Positions 54,743 through 62,845 of a stretch of 64,000 nt of DNA are shown here, in pieces. Position numbers and translations under genes: made by a program. Origin of the DNA: Streptomyces naganishii JCM 4654 (lineage in GTDB: Bacteria; Actinomycetota; Actinomycetes; Streptomycetales; Streptomycetaceae); assembly GCF_014650575.1 (NCBI RefSeq), contig NZ_BMVF01000018.1, positions 62,001 through 126,000 of the forward strand, written 5' to 3'. The notes under the pieces are model-generated. The model saw only the letters and a program-made list of their open reading frames with translations. It searched no databases and was not told the DNA's origin. Numbering within the stretch: position 1 is the first letter of the stretch; each line of letters opens with the position of its first letter.

Positions 54743-56389
54743 GTGAGTCAGCACAGGAGGCACCGGGCCCCGGCGCGCGGACCGCGGCACAGGAAGGCGC
54801 TGGCCGGCGGGGCGTTCGCCGTGACGGTGGGGCTCGGCGTCGGCCTCGGCGTGTGGGCCTGGGGCGGCGACGGCTCCCCGGCCGGCTCGGCGCGGCACGC
54901 CTCCGGCGCCGCGGACTCGTCCCCGGCCTCCCCGGGCGCCAGTCCCAGCCCCACCCGCAGCTATCCGCTGTCCGAGGCGCCGCGGACGATACCGGCCGTG
55001 CGCTCGCACACCGCGGCCCGCGGCCCCGGCTGGCGCCCCGCGCACGGCGAGCGCGTGGTGGTGAGCGACGCGTCCCTCGCGGACGAGGGCAGGCTGATAG
55101 CCGGCGAGCTCGGGCTGACGTACGCGGGCGAGAAGAACGACGTGCGCGCCGGGGACGTACGCCTCGCGCTCGGCGGCGGCCAGGGCGGCGACCCGGAGTC
55201 GTACACCATGACCGTGCGCGGCGGCCGGGTGGAGATCAGCGGGCCCGCCGACGCGGGCGTCTTCTACGGCACCCGCACGCTCAAGCAGGAGGTGCACGGC
55301 GGCGGCACCGCCCCGGAGGGCGTGGTCCACGACGCGCCCGCCAAGCCCCGGCGCGGCTTCATGCTGGACATCGCGCGCAAGCCGTACACGGCCGGCTGGA
55401 TAGAGGACCGCATACGCGAGCTCGGCGACCTGAAGTACAACGAGCTCGGACTGCACTTCTCCGACGACCAGGGCTTCCGCATCGAGTCCGACAGCCACCC
55501 CGAGATCGTCTCCAAGGACCATCTGACCAAGGCGCAGGTCAAGCAGATCGTCGACCTCGCGGCCGGCCGGCACATCACGGTCGTGCCCGAGATCGACTCG
55601 CCCGGCCACCTGGGCGCGGTGATCGCCGCCCACCCCGACCTCCAGCTGCGCAACGCCCAGGGCGTGGCGACGCGCGGCGCCGTCGACATCTCCAAGGGGG
55701 GGTCCGCCGCGATCGTGGACGACCTCCTCGCCGAGTACGCCGGCCTCTTCCCCGGCGGCCAGTGGCACCTGGGCGGCGACGAGTACCAGGCGCTGACCGT
55801 GCGCGACCCCGAGGCGTCCTACCCGCAACTGGCCGCCGCCGCGCGCAAGGCCCACGGCTCCGGCGCCACCGTCGCCGACCTGACCACCGACTGGCTGAAC
55901 GACCGCGCCGCCACCGTCCGCGACCACGACCGCACCCCGCGCGCGTGGAACGACGGCTTCTTCCGCGACTCCTCGGTGCGGCCCGCCGGGGACATGGTGG
56001 TCGCCTACTGGACCGGCAAGGAGCTCGGCGCCCGGCAGCCGGCCGAGTACCTCGCCGCCGGCCGCAAGGTCCTCAACTACAACGACGAGTTCCTGTACTA
56101 CGTCCTCGGCGAGCCGCAGACCTTCGTCTACCCGACCGGGCAGCGCATCTACGAGCAGTGGACCCCGCGCGTGCTGCGCGGCACCCAGGCCGTCCCGGCC
56201 CGCTACGACTCCCAGATCCTCGGCGGCTCCTTCGCCGTCTGGTCGGACCTCGCAGGCGCCCAGACCCAGGACCAGGTGGCCGCCGGCATCCGCATGCCCC
56301 TGCGGGCCACCGCCCAGAAACTCTGGGACTCGGGCCAACCGGCCCTGTCCTGGGCCCAGTTCAAGGACCTGGCGAACCGCCTGGGCTGA
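54743..56389 (+). CDS. GH20 beta-N-acetylhexosaminidase, membrane-tethered
   Basis: 548 residues, GTG start. One N-terminal helix (about 19-41, ALAGGAFAVTVGLGVGLGVWAW) with no lipobox, a Ser/Pro/Ala stalk, a GH20b domain (about 80-190) and the catalytic barrel from about 200 (RGFMLDIARKPYT; HFSDDQGFRIE). QWHLGGDEYQ carries the Asp-Glu pair of the substrate-assisted mechanism. It removes terminal GlcNAc or GalNAc outside the cell, e.g. from chitin fragments or cell wall. No DasR-type operator was seen upstream. Confidence 0.93.
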   Translation: MSQHRRHRAPARGPRHRKALAGGAFAVTVGLGVGLGVWAWGGDGSPAGSARHASGAADSSPASPGASPSPTRSYPLSEAPRTIPAVRSHTAARGPGWRPAHGERVVVSDASLADEGRLIAGELGLTYAGEKNDVRAGDVRLALGGGQGGDPESYTMTVRGGRVEISGPADAGVFYGTRTLKQEVHGGGTAPEGVVHDAPAKPRRGFMLDIARKPYTAGWIEDRIRELGDLKYNELGLHFSDDQGFRIESDSHPEIVSKDHLTKAQVKQIVDLAAGRHITVVPEIDSPGHLGAVIAAHPDLQLRNAQGVATRGAVDISKGGSAAIVDDLLAEYAGLFPGGQWHLGGDEYQALTVRDPEASYPQLAAAARKAHGSGATVADLTTDWLNDRAATVRDHDRTPRAWNDGFFRDSSVRPAGDMVVAYWTGKELGARQPAEYLAAGRKVLNYNDEFLYYVLGEPQTFVYPTGQRIYEQWTPRVLRGTQAVPARYDSQILGGSFAVWSDLAGAQTQDQVAAGIRMPLRATAQKLWDSGQPALSWAQFKDLANRLG

Positions 56390-56552
56390 CCGGGGCGACC
56401 CGGCTCCGAGTCGATCGCGCTGTTGGCTGGAATCTTTTCTTTCGTCTCCCCCTCGACTGACAGTGACGGGCGTGTGACACTACCGGGCGATCGCGCGCTG
56501 TAAGGGCGAGTGCGGGCTCCGTCAAGGTCGGCGCCCTGGCAAGGAGGCGTGG

Positions 56553-57119
56553 ATGAGCCTGGTGGAACTGATCGCGCAGGCCGACGAGCGCGGCCTCGCC
56601 GCCAGTGGACTGGCTTGTTTGGATCGGTGCCTGCCCCTGCTCGGTGGGGACGACGAGGTGCTGCGGCCGCTGTGGGGCACCCTCGCGGGTGCGGGCGGCG
56701 ACGACTGGTCCGAGCGGCTGAAGCAGGCGCGCGAAGCGCTGGACGGGGCCGGCCCCGGCGAGGCCGCCGAGGACGAGGACGAGGCCGCGCTGCTGGCCCG
56801 CCGCATGCTCGCCACCGCGCCCGCCGCGCGGGACGCCGACGAGGTCCGGGTGTGGGCCGACGCCTGCTCCGTCGCCTCCCTCCAGATCCACCGCCTCCTC
56901 GACCCGGCCGAGGACTCCGCCCCCGTCGACTCCCGCCGGGAGGGCCGTACCGACGGCATGTCGCCGCTGGTCGCCGCCGAGCTGCGCCGCCAGGTCGCCG
57001 TACTGGAACTCCTCGCGGGCCACGGCCCGGCCGGTCTGCGCCAGGCCCTGGAGGTCTGCACGGAGGGCCGCCGGGTCCTGCGCGCGGTGGTGTCGCGCCG
57101 GGCGCGCGGCCGGGTCTGA
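56553..57119 (+). CDS. Unknown helical protein
   Basis: 188 residues, ATG preceded by AAGGAGGCGTGG, a strong ribosome site. The sequence is acidic and predicted helical, with no membrane segment, signal peptide or known motif; VELIAQADERGLAASGLACLDRCLPLL and DACSVASLQIHRLLDP are the best conserved-looking parts. GTGTGACACT occurs 73 bases upstream and recurs before the sigma genes downstream. The DNA of its last codons is duplicated just after it. Confidence 0.75.
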   Translation: MSLVELIAQADERGLAASGLACLDRCLPLLGGDDEVLRPLWGTLAGAGGDDWSERLKQAREALDGAGPGEAAEDEDEAALLARRMLATAPAARDADEVRVWADACSVASLQIHRLLDPAEDSAPVDSRREGRTDGMSPLVAAELRRQVAVLELLAGHGPAGLRQALEVCTEGRRVLRAVVSRRARGRV

Positions 57120-57165
57120 GCGGTCGGTCCGGTGTCGCGCCGGGCGCGCGGCCGGGTCCGAGCGG
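57090..57165 (+). repeat. 34-bp direct duplication at a gene end
   Basis: The 34 bases from 57090 (GTGTCGCGCCGGGCGC...) to 57123, which include the last codons and stop of the upstream gene, are repeated from 57132 with one change (T to C) that removes the stop. The copies are 42 bases apart. Confidence 0.9.
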
Positions 57166-57312
57166 CCCGGGCCCCGATCCGGCGGAAACAAACCTCTCTT
57201 CCTGGGAGGGTCCTGTGACCGTCCTGGGAGCGGGATGCGAGGGTCCTGGGGCGGTTGCCGCGACCGCCCGGATCCGGGTGACGGAAACCGCCTTGGCCTC
57301 GCTCTTTCCTAT

Positions 57313-57726
57313 GTGACAGCGCGGGAAGTGACGACTCAGCAGACCAGGCCGCACGCCGCCGCCAAGCCGGCGCGATGGGCGGCGGACACCGTGGCGACGA
57401 TGCGCGAGGGGGCCCGGCTGCGCCTGGACTACTCGGCGCGGAGCCTGTGGCGCGTCGACCGCGTCATCGAGGACCTACGGCGCGAGGGCACCCCCTACGC
57501 CGCCGTCGAGCACGTCCTGCGCGGCTTCGGCGCCTACGCCGGCGAGGTGATCGTCCGCGAGGGCGGCGCCGAGTGGTGGGCGACCGGCGGCGAGCACTGG
57601 GTGCGCACCCCGGACGGCCGCCTGTGGGACCCCATCGACGAGGCCCGCCGCTGCTACGGCGGCCACGGCTCCCTGCGGCTGCTCGCCCGCGACGCGACGG
57701 CCGCGAGGCGCCGGGACCGCCCCTGA
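57313..57726 (+). CDS. Unknown small protein
   Basis: 137 residues from GTG 57313; a GTG at 57328 is the alternative, and neither has a good ribosome site. The body has RVDRVIEDLRREGTPYAAVEHVLRGFGAYAGEVIVREGGAEWW, then WVRTPDGRLWDPIDEARRCYGG, a compact soluble fold rich in Trp and Arg. No enzyme motif is recognised. It lies 142 bases before an ECF sigma gene on the same strand. Confidence 0.65.
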   Translation: MTAREVTTQQTRPHAAAKPARWAADTVATMREGARLRLDYSARSLWRVDRVIEDLRREGTPYAAVEHVLRGFGAYAGEVIVREGGAEWWATGGEHWVRTPDGRLWDPIDEARRCYGGHGSLRLLARDATAARRRDRP

Positions 57727-57786
57727 CCGGACTCGGGGCGGCGCCGCTCAGTGACACTTCCGTGCGGCCCGACGCTGATGACCATG

Positions 57787-57802
57787 GGCCGTGCGCACGG
57801 CC
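57787..57802. promoter_or_regulatory. Perfect 16-bp palindrome before the first ECF sigma gene
   Basis: GGCCGTGCGCACGGCC is perfectly symmetric and lies 66 bases before the TTG start of the sigma gene, next to GTGTGACAC (57807-57815). It could be an operator or an RNA hairpin; GC-rich chance palindromes of this size do occur. Confidence 0.35.
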
Positions 57803-57867
57803 GCACGTGTGACACGGCGCGGGTTCGGCCGAGCCCGCTTCGCACCCGGTACGAACGAGGACACCTG

Positions 57868-58485
57868 TTGGGCCAGGGAGGGGAACCCCGCCGCGCGCGG
57901 GCCTACGACGGTGAGCTCGGCGCGGCCGTCGCGCGGGCCCAGGAGGGCGACGAGGCCGCCTTCGCGGCCGCCTACCGGATCGTGCACCCCGGACTGCTCG
58001 GCTATCTGCGCGGGATCGTCGGCGACGACGCCGAGGACGTGGCCTCCGACGCCTGGCTGGAGATAGCGCGGGACCTCGGCCGCTTCAAGGGCGACGGGGC
58101 CGGCTTCCGCGGCTGGACGGCGACCATCGCCCGGCACCGCGCCCTGGACCATCTGCGCAGACAGCGGGTACGCCCCCGGGCGGCGACCCTCGAACAGGAC
58201 GTGCTCGACCTGCCCGGACCGCACAGCACCCACGAGCAGGCCCTGGAGTCCCTGTCCACCGAACGGGCCCTCGAACTCGTCCGCGCCCTGCCCCGCGACC
58301 AGGCGGAGGCCGTGCTGCTGCGGGTGGTGGTCGGCCTCGACGGGCCGGCGGCGGCCCGGGTGCTCGGCAAGCGGCCCGGCGCGGTGCGCACGGCCGCCTA
58401 CCGGGGGCTGAAGTCGCTCGCCGGCCGGCTGGGCGCGGCGGGTGTGACGAAGGACGGGCACCGGACGCTGGGGGAGTCGGAGTGA
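57868..58485 (+). CDS. ECF sigma factor, copy 1
   Basis: 205 residues from a TTG with GAGGA 6 bases upstream; upstream ATGs lack ribosome sites. Region 2 (about 20-95): AFAAAYRIVHPGLLGYLRGIVGDDAEDVASDAWLEIARDL, then RFRGWTATIARHRALDHLRR-type sequence. Region 4 (about 140-190): LPRDQAEAVLLRVVVGLDGPAAARVLGKRPGAVRTAAYRGLKSL. A close paralogue lies at 59460, and each is followed by a membrane protein that may be its anti-sigma partner. Confidence 0.92.
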   Translation: MGQGGEPRRARAYDGELGAAVARAQEGDEAAFAAAYRIVHPGLLGYLRGIVGDDAEDVASDAWLEIARDLGRFKGDGAGFRGWTATIARHRALDHLRRQRVRPRAATLEQDVLDLPGPHSTHEQALESLSTERALELVRALPRDQAEAVLLRVVVGLDGPAAARVLGKRPGAVRTAAYRGLKSLAGRLGAAGVTKDGHRTLGESE

Positions 58486-58532
58486 ACGGCAGCGGTGGTC
58501 CGACCGTATGAAGGACCGACCGCCGGACAGGG

Positions 58533-59303
58533 ATGGACACGGACATGGGTGAACGCCACAGCGACCGCACCGCAAGCGGCCGCCGCGAGGCGCACCCGGA
58601 CACGTACGCGCACCCGGACACGTACGCGGGCGCGGAGGGGGACGCCGGTGCGGACGCCGCACCGGCCCGGCTGCTCGCCGTGGCGCTGCGGGAGGGCTCC
58701 CTGGACGCGGCCGCCGAACGCCGGGCGGTGGAGGCCTTCCGCGCCGCCCGCGCCGAGGGCGCCCACCGGGCGGCCAGGGCGGCCCGCACCCGGCGCCGGG
58801 ACGACTGGCGGCCCCGCGAGCAGCGGGGCGCCCGCCGCTCGGCGAAGGCCACCCTCGCCCTCCTGCTGGCCGCGCTGACCGTGGGCGGCGTCACGGTCGC
58901 CGCCATCGGCGCGGCCGGCCCCTCGGACGCCCGCCCCGGCGTCCGCCGCGCCCCGCAGTCCTCACCGTCCGCCTCCGGCACGCCGGCCCCGCGGGCACCG
59001 GGCACCCCGGTACTCACCCCCGCGCCCCGGACGTCCAACGCCCCCTCCGCCTCCGCCACCCGCCCCGACACGGCAGGCGACACCACGGCTCACTGCCGCG
59101 CCTGGGAGCACGTCAAGGACCGCGGCAGAGCACTGGACGCCACAGCCTGGCAACGCCTGATCACCGCCGCGGGCGGCGAGGGCAAGGTGGCCGCGTACTG
59201 CGCGAAGCGGCTGGAGGAAGCCACGGGAAAGCCCGGGAACCCGGGAAGACGAGGAAAGCCGGCCGGCCGGACGGCCGCACCCGGCGGCAAGGCCGGCCGG
59301 TAG
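58533..59303 (+). CDS. Membrane protein partner of ECF sigma copy 1
   Basis: 256 residues. A cytosolic N-terminal part (about 45-105: LLAVALREGSLDAAAERRAVEAFRAARAEG) rich in Ala, Arg and Glu, one helix (about 112-132, LALLLAALTVGGVTVAAIG), then a Pro/Ser/Ala stalk and an outer helical domain with two cysteines (HCRAWEHVKDRGRALD; GKVAAYCAKRLEEATGK). The same order occurs in the gene at 60254. This is the layout of a membrane anti-sigma factor, but no zinc-binding HxxxCxxC motif is present. Confidence 0.78.
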   Translation: MDTDMGERHSDRTASGRREAHPDTYAHPDTYAGAEGDAGADAAPARLLAVALREGSLDAAAERRAVEAFRAARAEGAHRAARAARTRRRDDWRPREQRGARRSAKATLALLLAALTVGGVTVAAIGAAGPSDARPGVRRAPQSSPSASGTPAPRAPGTPVLTPAPRTSNAPSASATRPDTAGDTTAHCRAWEHVKDRGRALDATAWQRLITAAGGEGKVAAYCAKRLEEATGKPGNPGRRGKPAGRTAAPGGKAGR

Positions 59304-59459
59304 CCGCCGAGGCAACGACCGGGGCCGCCACCCCCCACAGGAGAGGCCCCGGCCGTCGCACGGCACGGGCCGCGCGGCGGCCCGTACTCCCTACAGCGCC
59401 GATGGTGCGTTTTCTGTCACACCTCACCCCCACATCAGTTAGTTGCACGTTGTACGGTC

Positions 59460-60254
59460 ATGGACGGCGGACGGTTTCAGGCCGTAACGTGCCTTTCGCG
59501 CCGGGCGCGGGTTGTGCATGATCACCGCACTGCAACCGCCGACGGCCGCGAGGCCGCGCACGATCTGCTCGATCTACTGAGGAACCACGGGGTGCTGGGG
59601 GACGACGCGGAGCTGACCGCCGCGGTGCTTGCGGCACAGGACGGGGACGAGACCGCGTTCCGGACTGTGTACCGCGCCGTGCACCCGCGGCTGCTCGGAT
59701 ACGTACGCACGCTGGTCGGTGACCCGGACGCCGAGGACGTGGCCTCCGAGACCTGGCTGCAGATAGCCCGCGACCTCGAGCGGTTCAGCGGGGACGCCGA
59801 CCGGTTCCGCGGCTGGGCCGCCCGCATAGCCCGCAACCGGGCCCTCGATCACATACGCATGCGCGGCCGCCGCCCCGCGATCGGCGGCGACGAAACGGAA
59901 CTGGCCGCGAAGCCCGCCGAGTCCGACACCGCGGACGAGGCCATGGAGTCCCTGGCCACCGGCAGCACCCTCTCCCTGATCGCCCAGCTCCCGCAGGACC
60001 AGGCCGAAGCGGTCGTGTTGCGCGTGGTCGTGGGCCTGGACGCGAAGACCGCCGCCGAGACCCTGGGCAAGCGCCCCGGCGCCGTACGCACAGCGGCGCA
60101 CCGCGGGCTGAAACGGCTCGCGGAGCTGCTCGGGGACGATCCGGAATCCGCGACCGCGCTCGGCGCCCTGCCGCCCCCTCGAGAACCGCGCGGCCGCGCG
60201 GTGACGTCCGCCGGTGTGACGCATACGCGCCCACGGACGCAGAAGGACATGTGA
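59460..60254 (+). CDS. ECF sigma factor, copy 2
   Basis: 264 residues from ATG 59460; a GTG at 59514 (246 residues) is a possible start, and neither has a clear ribosome site. Region 2: AFRTVYRAVHPRLLGYVRTLVGD, DAEDVASETWLQIARDL, RFRGWAARIARNRALDHIRMRG. Region 4: LPQDQAEAVVLRVVVGLDAKTAAETLGKRPGAVRTAAHRGLKRL. Close to copy 1 throughout. The stop overlaps the start of its membrane partner (TGATG), which supports a sigma/anti-sigma type relation. Confidence 0.92.
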   Translation: MDGGRFQAVTCLSRRARVVHDHRTATADGREAAHDLLDLLRNHGVLGDDAELTAAVLAAQDGDETAFRTVYRAVHPRLLGYVRTLVGDPDAEDVASETWLQIARDLERFSGDADRFRGWAARIARNRALDHIRMRGRRPAIGGDETELAAKPAESDTADEAMESLATGSTLSLIAQLPQDQAEAVVLRVVVGLDAKTAAETLGKRPGAVRTAAHRGLKRLAELLGDDPESATALGALPPPREPRGRAVTSAGVTHTRPRTQKDM

Positions 60255-61375
60255 TGGCCGACGAGCAGTACCGATGGCTGGACCCTGAGGCGGCAGAGCG
60301 CCTGCTGCGCGGGGAGCCACTGGAGAACCTCGACGCCACCGCCCGTGAGCAGGCCGAACGTCTCCTGCGTGCCCTCGGCGCCCTGTCCGCCGGGCCGTCC
60401 GCCGCGACCCCCGCGACCTCCGCGGCCACCGCCGACGCCGAACTGCCGGGCGAGGCCGCCGCGCTCGCCGCCTTCCGCAAGGCCCGCGCGGAGCAGGCCG
60501 ACGCCCGGGCGGCTCTCGACCGCCCCGAGCGGGCGGTCACCCGGACGGACGCCGACGCCGAGGGGCTCGTCCGCATCGGGGCCCGCGCCGCCGCCCGCCC
60601 CCCGCGTGCGCGCTGGGGACGGCCGCTGCGTCTGGCGCTGGCCGGCGCGCTGGCCGTCGGCGCGGTCGGCGGAGTCGCGGCGGCGGCCACGACCGGGGTC
60701 CTGCCGACGCCGTTCGGCGGCGACGAACCCGGGCCCGCCGCTTCCGTCTCGGCCCCGGCGACTTCCGAGCGCCCCCTCGTCTCGCCCTCGCCGGACGGCA
60801 CCCCGGGCGGCGGCGCGGGCACCGCCACGCCGGGCGGCGCCACGGCCGGCTCCCCCGGCGGCACCGCCGGCGCCTCCCCGGGCGACGGTGCCACCACCTC
60901 GGGCCAGGACGACTCCGGCGCCGGCACCGGTCACCCGCAGGAGGGGGACGCCGGCCGCTGGGCCCGCGTGGCCTCGGCCTGCCGCGACCTGCGTGACGGC
61001 AAGGATCTCGGCAGCGGCCGCAAGCAGGCCCTGAACAGCGCCGCCGGGGGCCCTGCCCGGGTGTGGACGTACTGCAAGCTCGTCCTGAAGACGGTCGACG
61101 GCCGTGGTCAGGACGGCGGCGACACGGACGGGAACAAGGGCGGCGACCAGGGCGGCCAGCACGGCAACGAGAACGGCAACGGGAACGGCAACGGCGGCGG
61201 GAACGGCAACGGGAACGGCAACGGCGGCGGCCACGGCGACGACGAAGGCGGCCACATAAGCGGCGGCCTGCCCGGTAACGGCTCAGCCACCCACCCGCCC
61301 TTCGGCCCCTCGCTCCCGGACCGTGCGGCCACCCACTCGGTCCCGGCCCCGGCGCCCACCTACAGCGCGCTGTGA
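60254..61375 (+). CDS. Membrane protein partner of ECF sigma copy 2
   Basis: 373 residues from ATG 60254 with AAGGA 6 bases upstream. A cytosolic helical part (about 1-125: YRWLDPEAAERLLRGEPLENLD; GEAAALAAFRKARAEQAD), one helix (about 128-150, LALAGALAVGAVGGVAAAATTG), a Gly/Thr/Pro stalk, and an outer domain with two cysteines (ASACRDLRDGKDLGSGRKQAL; VWTYCKLVLKTV) as in the copy-1 partner. It then adds an Asn/Gly repeat and a His/Pro-rich tail. Probably regulates the sigma factor made from the overlapping gene. Confidence 0.82.
   Translation: MADEQYRWLDPEAAERLLRGEPLENLDATAREQAERLLRALGALSAGPSAATPATSAATADAELPGEAAALAAFRKARAEQADARAALDRPERAVTRTDADAEGLVRIGARAAARPPRARWGRPLRLALAGALAVGAVGGVAAAATTGVLPTPFGGDEPGPAASVSAPATSERPLVSPSPDGTPGGGAGTATPGGATAGSPGGTAGASPGDGATTSGQDDSGAGTGHPQEGDAGRWARVASACRDLRDGKDLGSGRKQALNSAAGGPARVWTYCKLVLKTVDGRGQDGGDTDGNKGGDQGGQHGNENGNGNGNGGGNGNGNGNGGGHGDDEGGHISGGLPGNGSATHPPFGPSLPDRAATHSVPAPAPTYSAL
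61171..61230 (+). repeat. 30-bp exact in-frame tandem repeat
   Basis: Two identical 30-base copies at 61171-61200 and 61201-61230 encode ENGNGNGNGG/GNGNGNGNGG, in the outer tail of the sigma-partner protein. Each copy is itself made of smaller AACGGC units. Confidence 0.9.
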
Positions 61376-61694
61376 GCCCCGGGCCGGCCGGCTCCGCCGC
61401 GGCTGCCGTGCGGCCCGCGCGTTGAACGGCCGGTCACCGGCGTGTCCCGCTGACTGTCTTTACCCGTGCTGACCTGCGGTTTCGTGATCGGCGAAAAATT
61501 CTTCCCGCAGGGTGTGACGTTTTCGGCCGTCACGGCGCAGTAATGAGTGAGCCGACTGGTCATCGGCCGTCGCACAGAGCCGGGGTTCCCCCCGTACCCA
61601 CGGCTCGTGCATTCGGCGCGGGCGGGACACGTTCCCCCGGTCCCGCCCGCGCCCCGAAATCCCTCCCGCGCCCCGGCGCCGAGCAGGCCGTCCG
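61376..61694. other. 319-base gap between converging genes
   Basis: It contains one strong hairpin (61615-61653) and a palindromic stretch TGTGACGTTTTCGGCCGTCACGG around 61513-61535. I find no gene in it. Confidence 0.6.
61615..61653 (-). terminator. Hairpin terminator for the L,D-transpeptidase gene
   Basis: A perfect 14-bp stem (GGCGCGGGCGGGAC and complement) has an 11-base loop, 42 bases past the stop of the minus-strand gene. It could act in both directions. Confidence 0.78.
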
Positions 61695-62573
61695 TCACCA
61701 GTACACGACGACCTTGTCTCCCACCCGCACCTCGGCGAACAGCCGGGAGACCGCCGCCTCGTCCCGCACGTTGACGCAGCCGTGCGAGCCGCCCGCGTAA
61801 CCCCGGGCGGCGAAGTCGTAGGAGTAGTGCACCGCCTGGCCGCCGCTGAAGAACATCGCGTACGGCATGGGGGAGTGGTAGATCGTCGACACATGGTGGC
61901 GGGACTTCCAGTAGACCTGGAACACACCCTCGCGGGTCGGCGTGTACTGCGCCCCGAAGCGCACCGCCATCGTCGACACGGTCCGCCCGTCGATCATCCA
62001 GCGCAGCGTCCGGCTGGTCTTGTCGATGCACAGCACCCGCCCGGTCAGGCACCGGGGATCCGGCGCGCCGGCCGGCTGCCCGCCCATCAGGTACAGCTCC
62101 CACTGGCCCGGCTCGTGCGTCATCGCCCGCAGCCGCTGCCAGGTCACGGTGTCGGTGCGCCCGGTGCGCGGCAGTCCGCGCTTGCCCTGGAAGCCGCTGA
62201 CCGCCTTCTCCGTCAGGTCGTCGTACGTCCCGGTCGGGCCGTCGAAGAGCCAGTCGAGCTGGCGCAGCCGGGCCTGCAGTTCGCGCACGTCCCGTCCGCT
62301 GTCGCCGGGCGACCACAGCACGGGCGCGGCCGGGACCGCGGGCGCTGACGTGTCCGGCGCGGACCGGCCCGTGCCCCCACCGCCGCCGGACGGTCCGGCC
62401 GTGGCGGACCGGTGGGCGGACGGCGTCCGCGTGCCCGGGACGTCGATGTGCACGGGCGAGCGGTCGCGGCCGTCCGAACCGGGCGCCTGCACCGTGCAGC
62501 CGCCGTAGAGCGCGCCGAGCGCCACGGCGGCCGCCGCGACGAGTGCCGGTCTCCTCGTGCCCCCGATGCGCAT
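61695..62573 (-). CDS. L,D-transpeptidase lipoprotein with peptidoglycan-binding domain
   Basis: 292 residues. Lipobox LYGGC at about 22-26 after a hydrophobic signal, a Ser/Gly/Pro stalk, a PG_binding_1 domain (about 85-150: GDSGRDVRELQARLRQLDWL; AVSGFQGKRGLP), and a YkuD catalytic domain to the end. The domain has AARGYAGGSHGCVNVRDEAA, whose Cys is the nucleophile, and an upstream His in HYSYDF. It forms 3-3 cross-links in the wall. Confidence 0.94.
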   Translation of the reverse strand: MRIGGTRRPALVAAAAVALGALYGGCTVQAPGSDGRDRSPVHIDVPGTRTPSAHRSATAGPSGGGGGTGRSAPDTSAPAVPAAPVLWSPGDSGRDVRELQARLRQLDWLFDGPTGTYDDLTEKAVSGFQGKRGLPRTGRTDTVTWQRLRAMTHEPGQWELYLMGGQPAGAPDPRCLTGRVLCIDKTSRTLRWMIDGRTVSTMAVRFGAQYTPTREGVFQVYWKSRHHVSTIYHSPMPYAMFFSGGQAVHYSYDFAARGYAGGSHGCVNVRDEAAVSRLFAEVRVGDKVVVYW

Positions 62574-62845
62574 GCAGCCCCCCGCCGTCTCGTCCGGGTG
62601 CCGGGACGCGTCCGTGCCCGGCCGTCACGGGGATGTCTCCCCACGCGTGACCCACGGCGAACGCGTGACGCACGGCGGACCACAGGGCAAGGTGGGAGGC
62701 ACAGGTCTGTGAGGAAGGTCCCAGCGCGGTGCACTCCACCGCGCGCACGGCCGCCGCTACAGTCCGTGGCGAGGGTCGGCTGTACCGGCGAGTAACTCAC
62801 GAGTAACCGAGCAATTCACACACGCGGAACGCGGAGGCACACACC

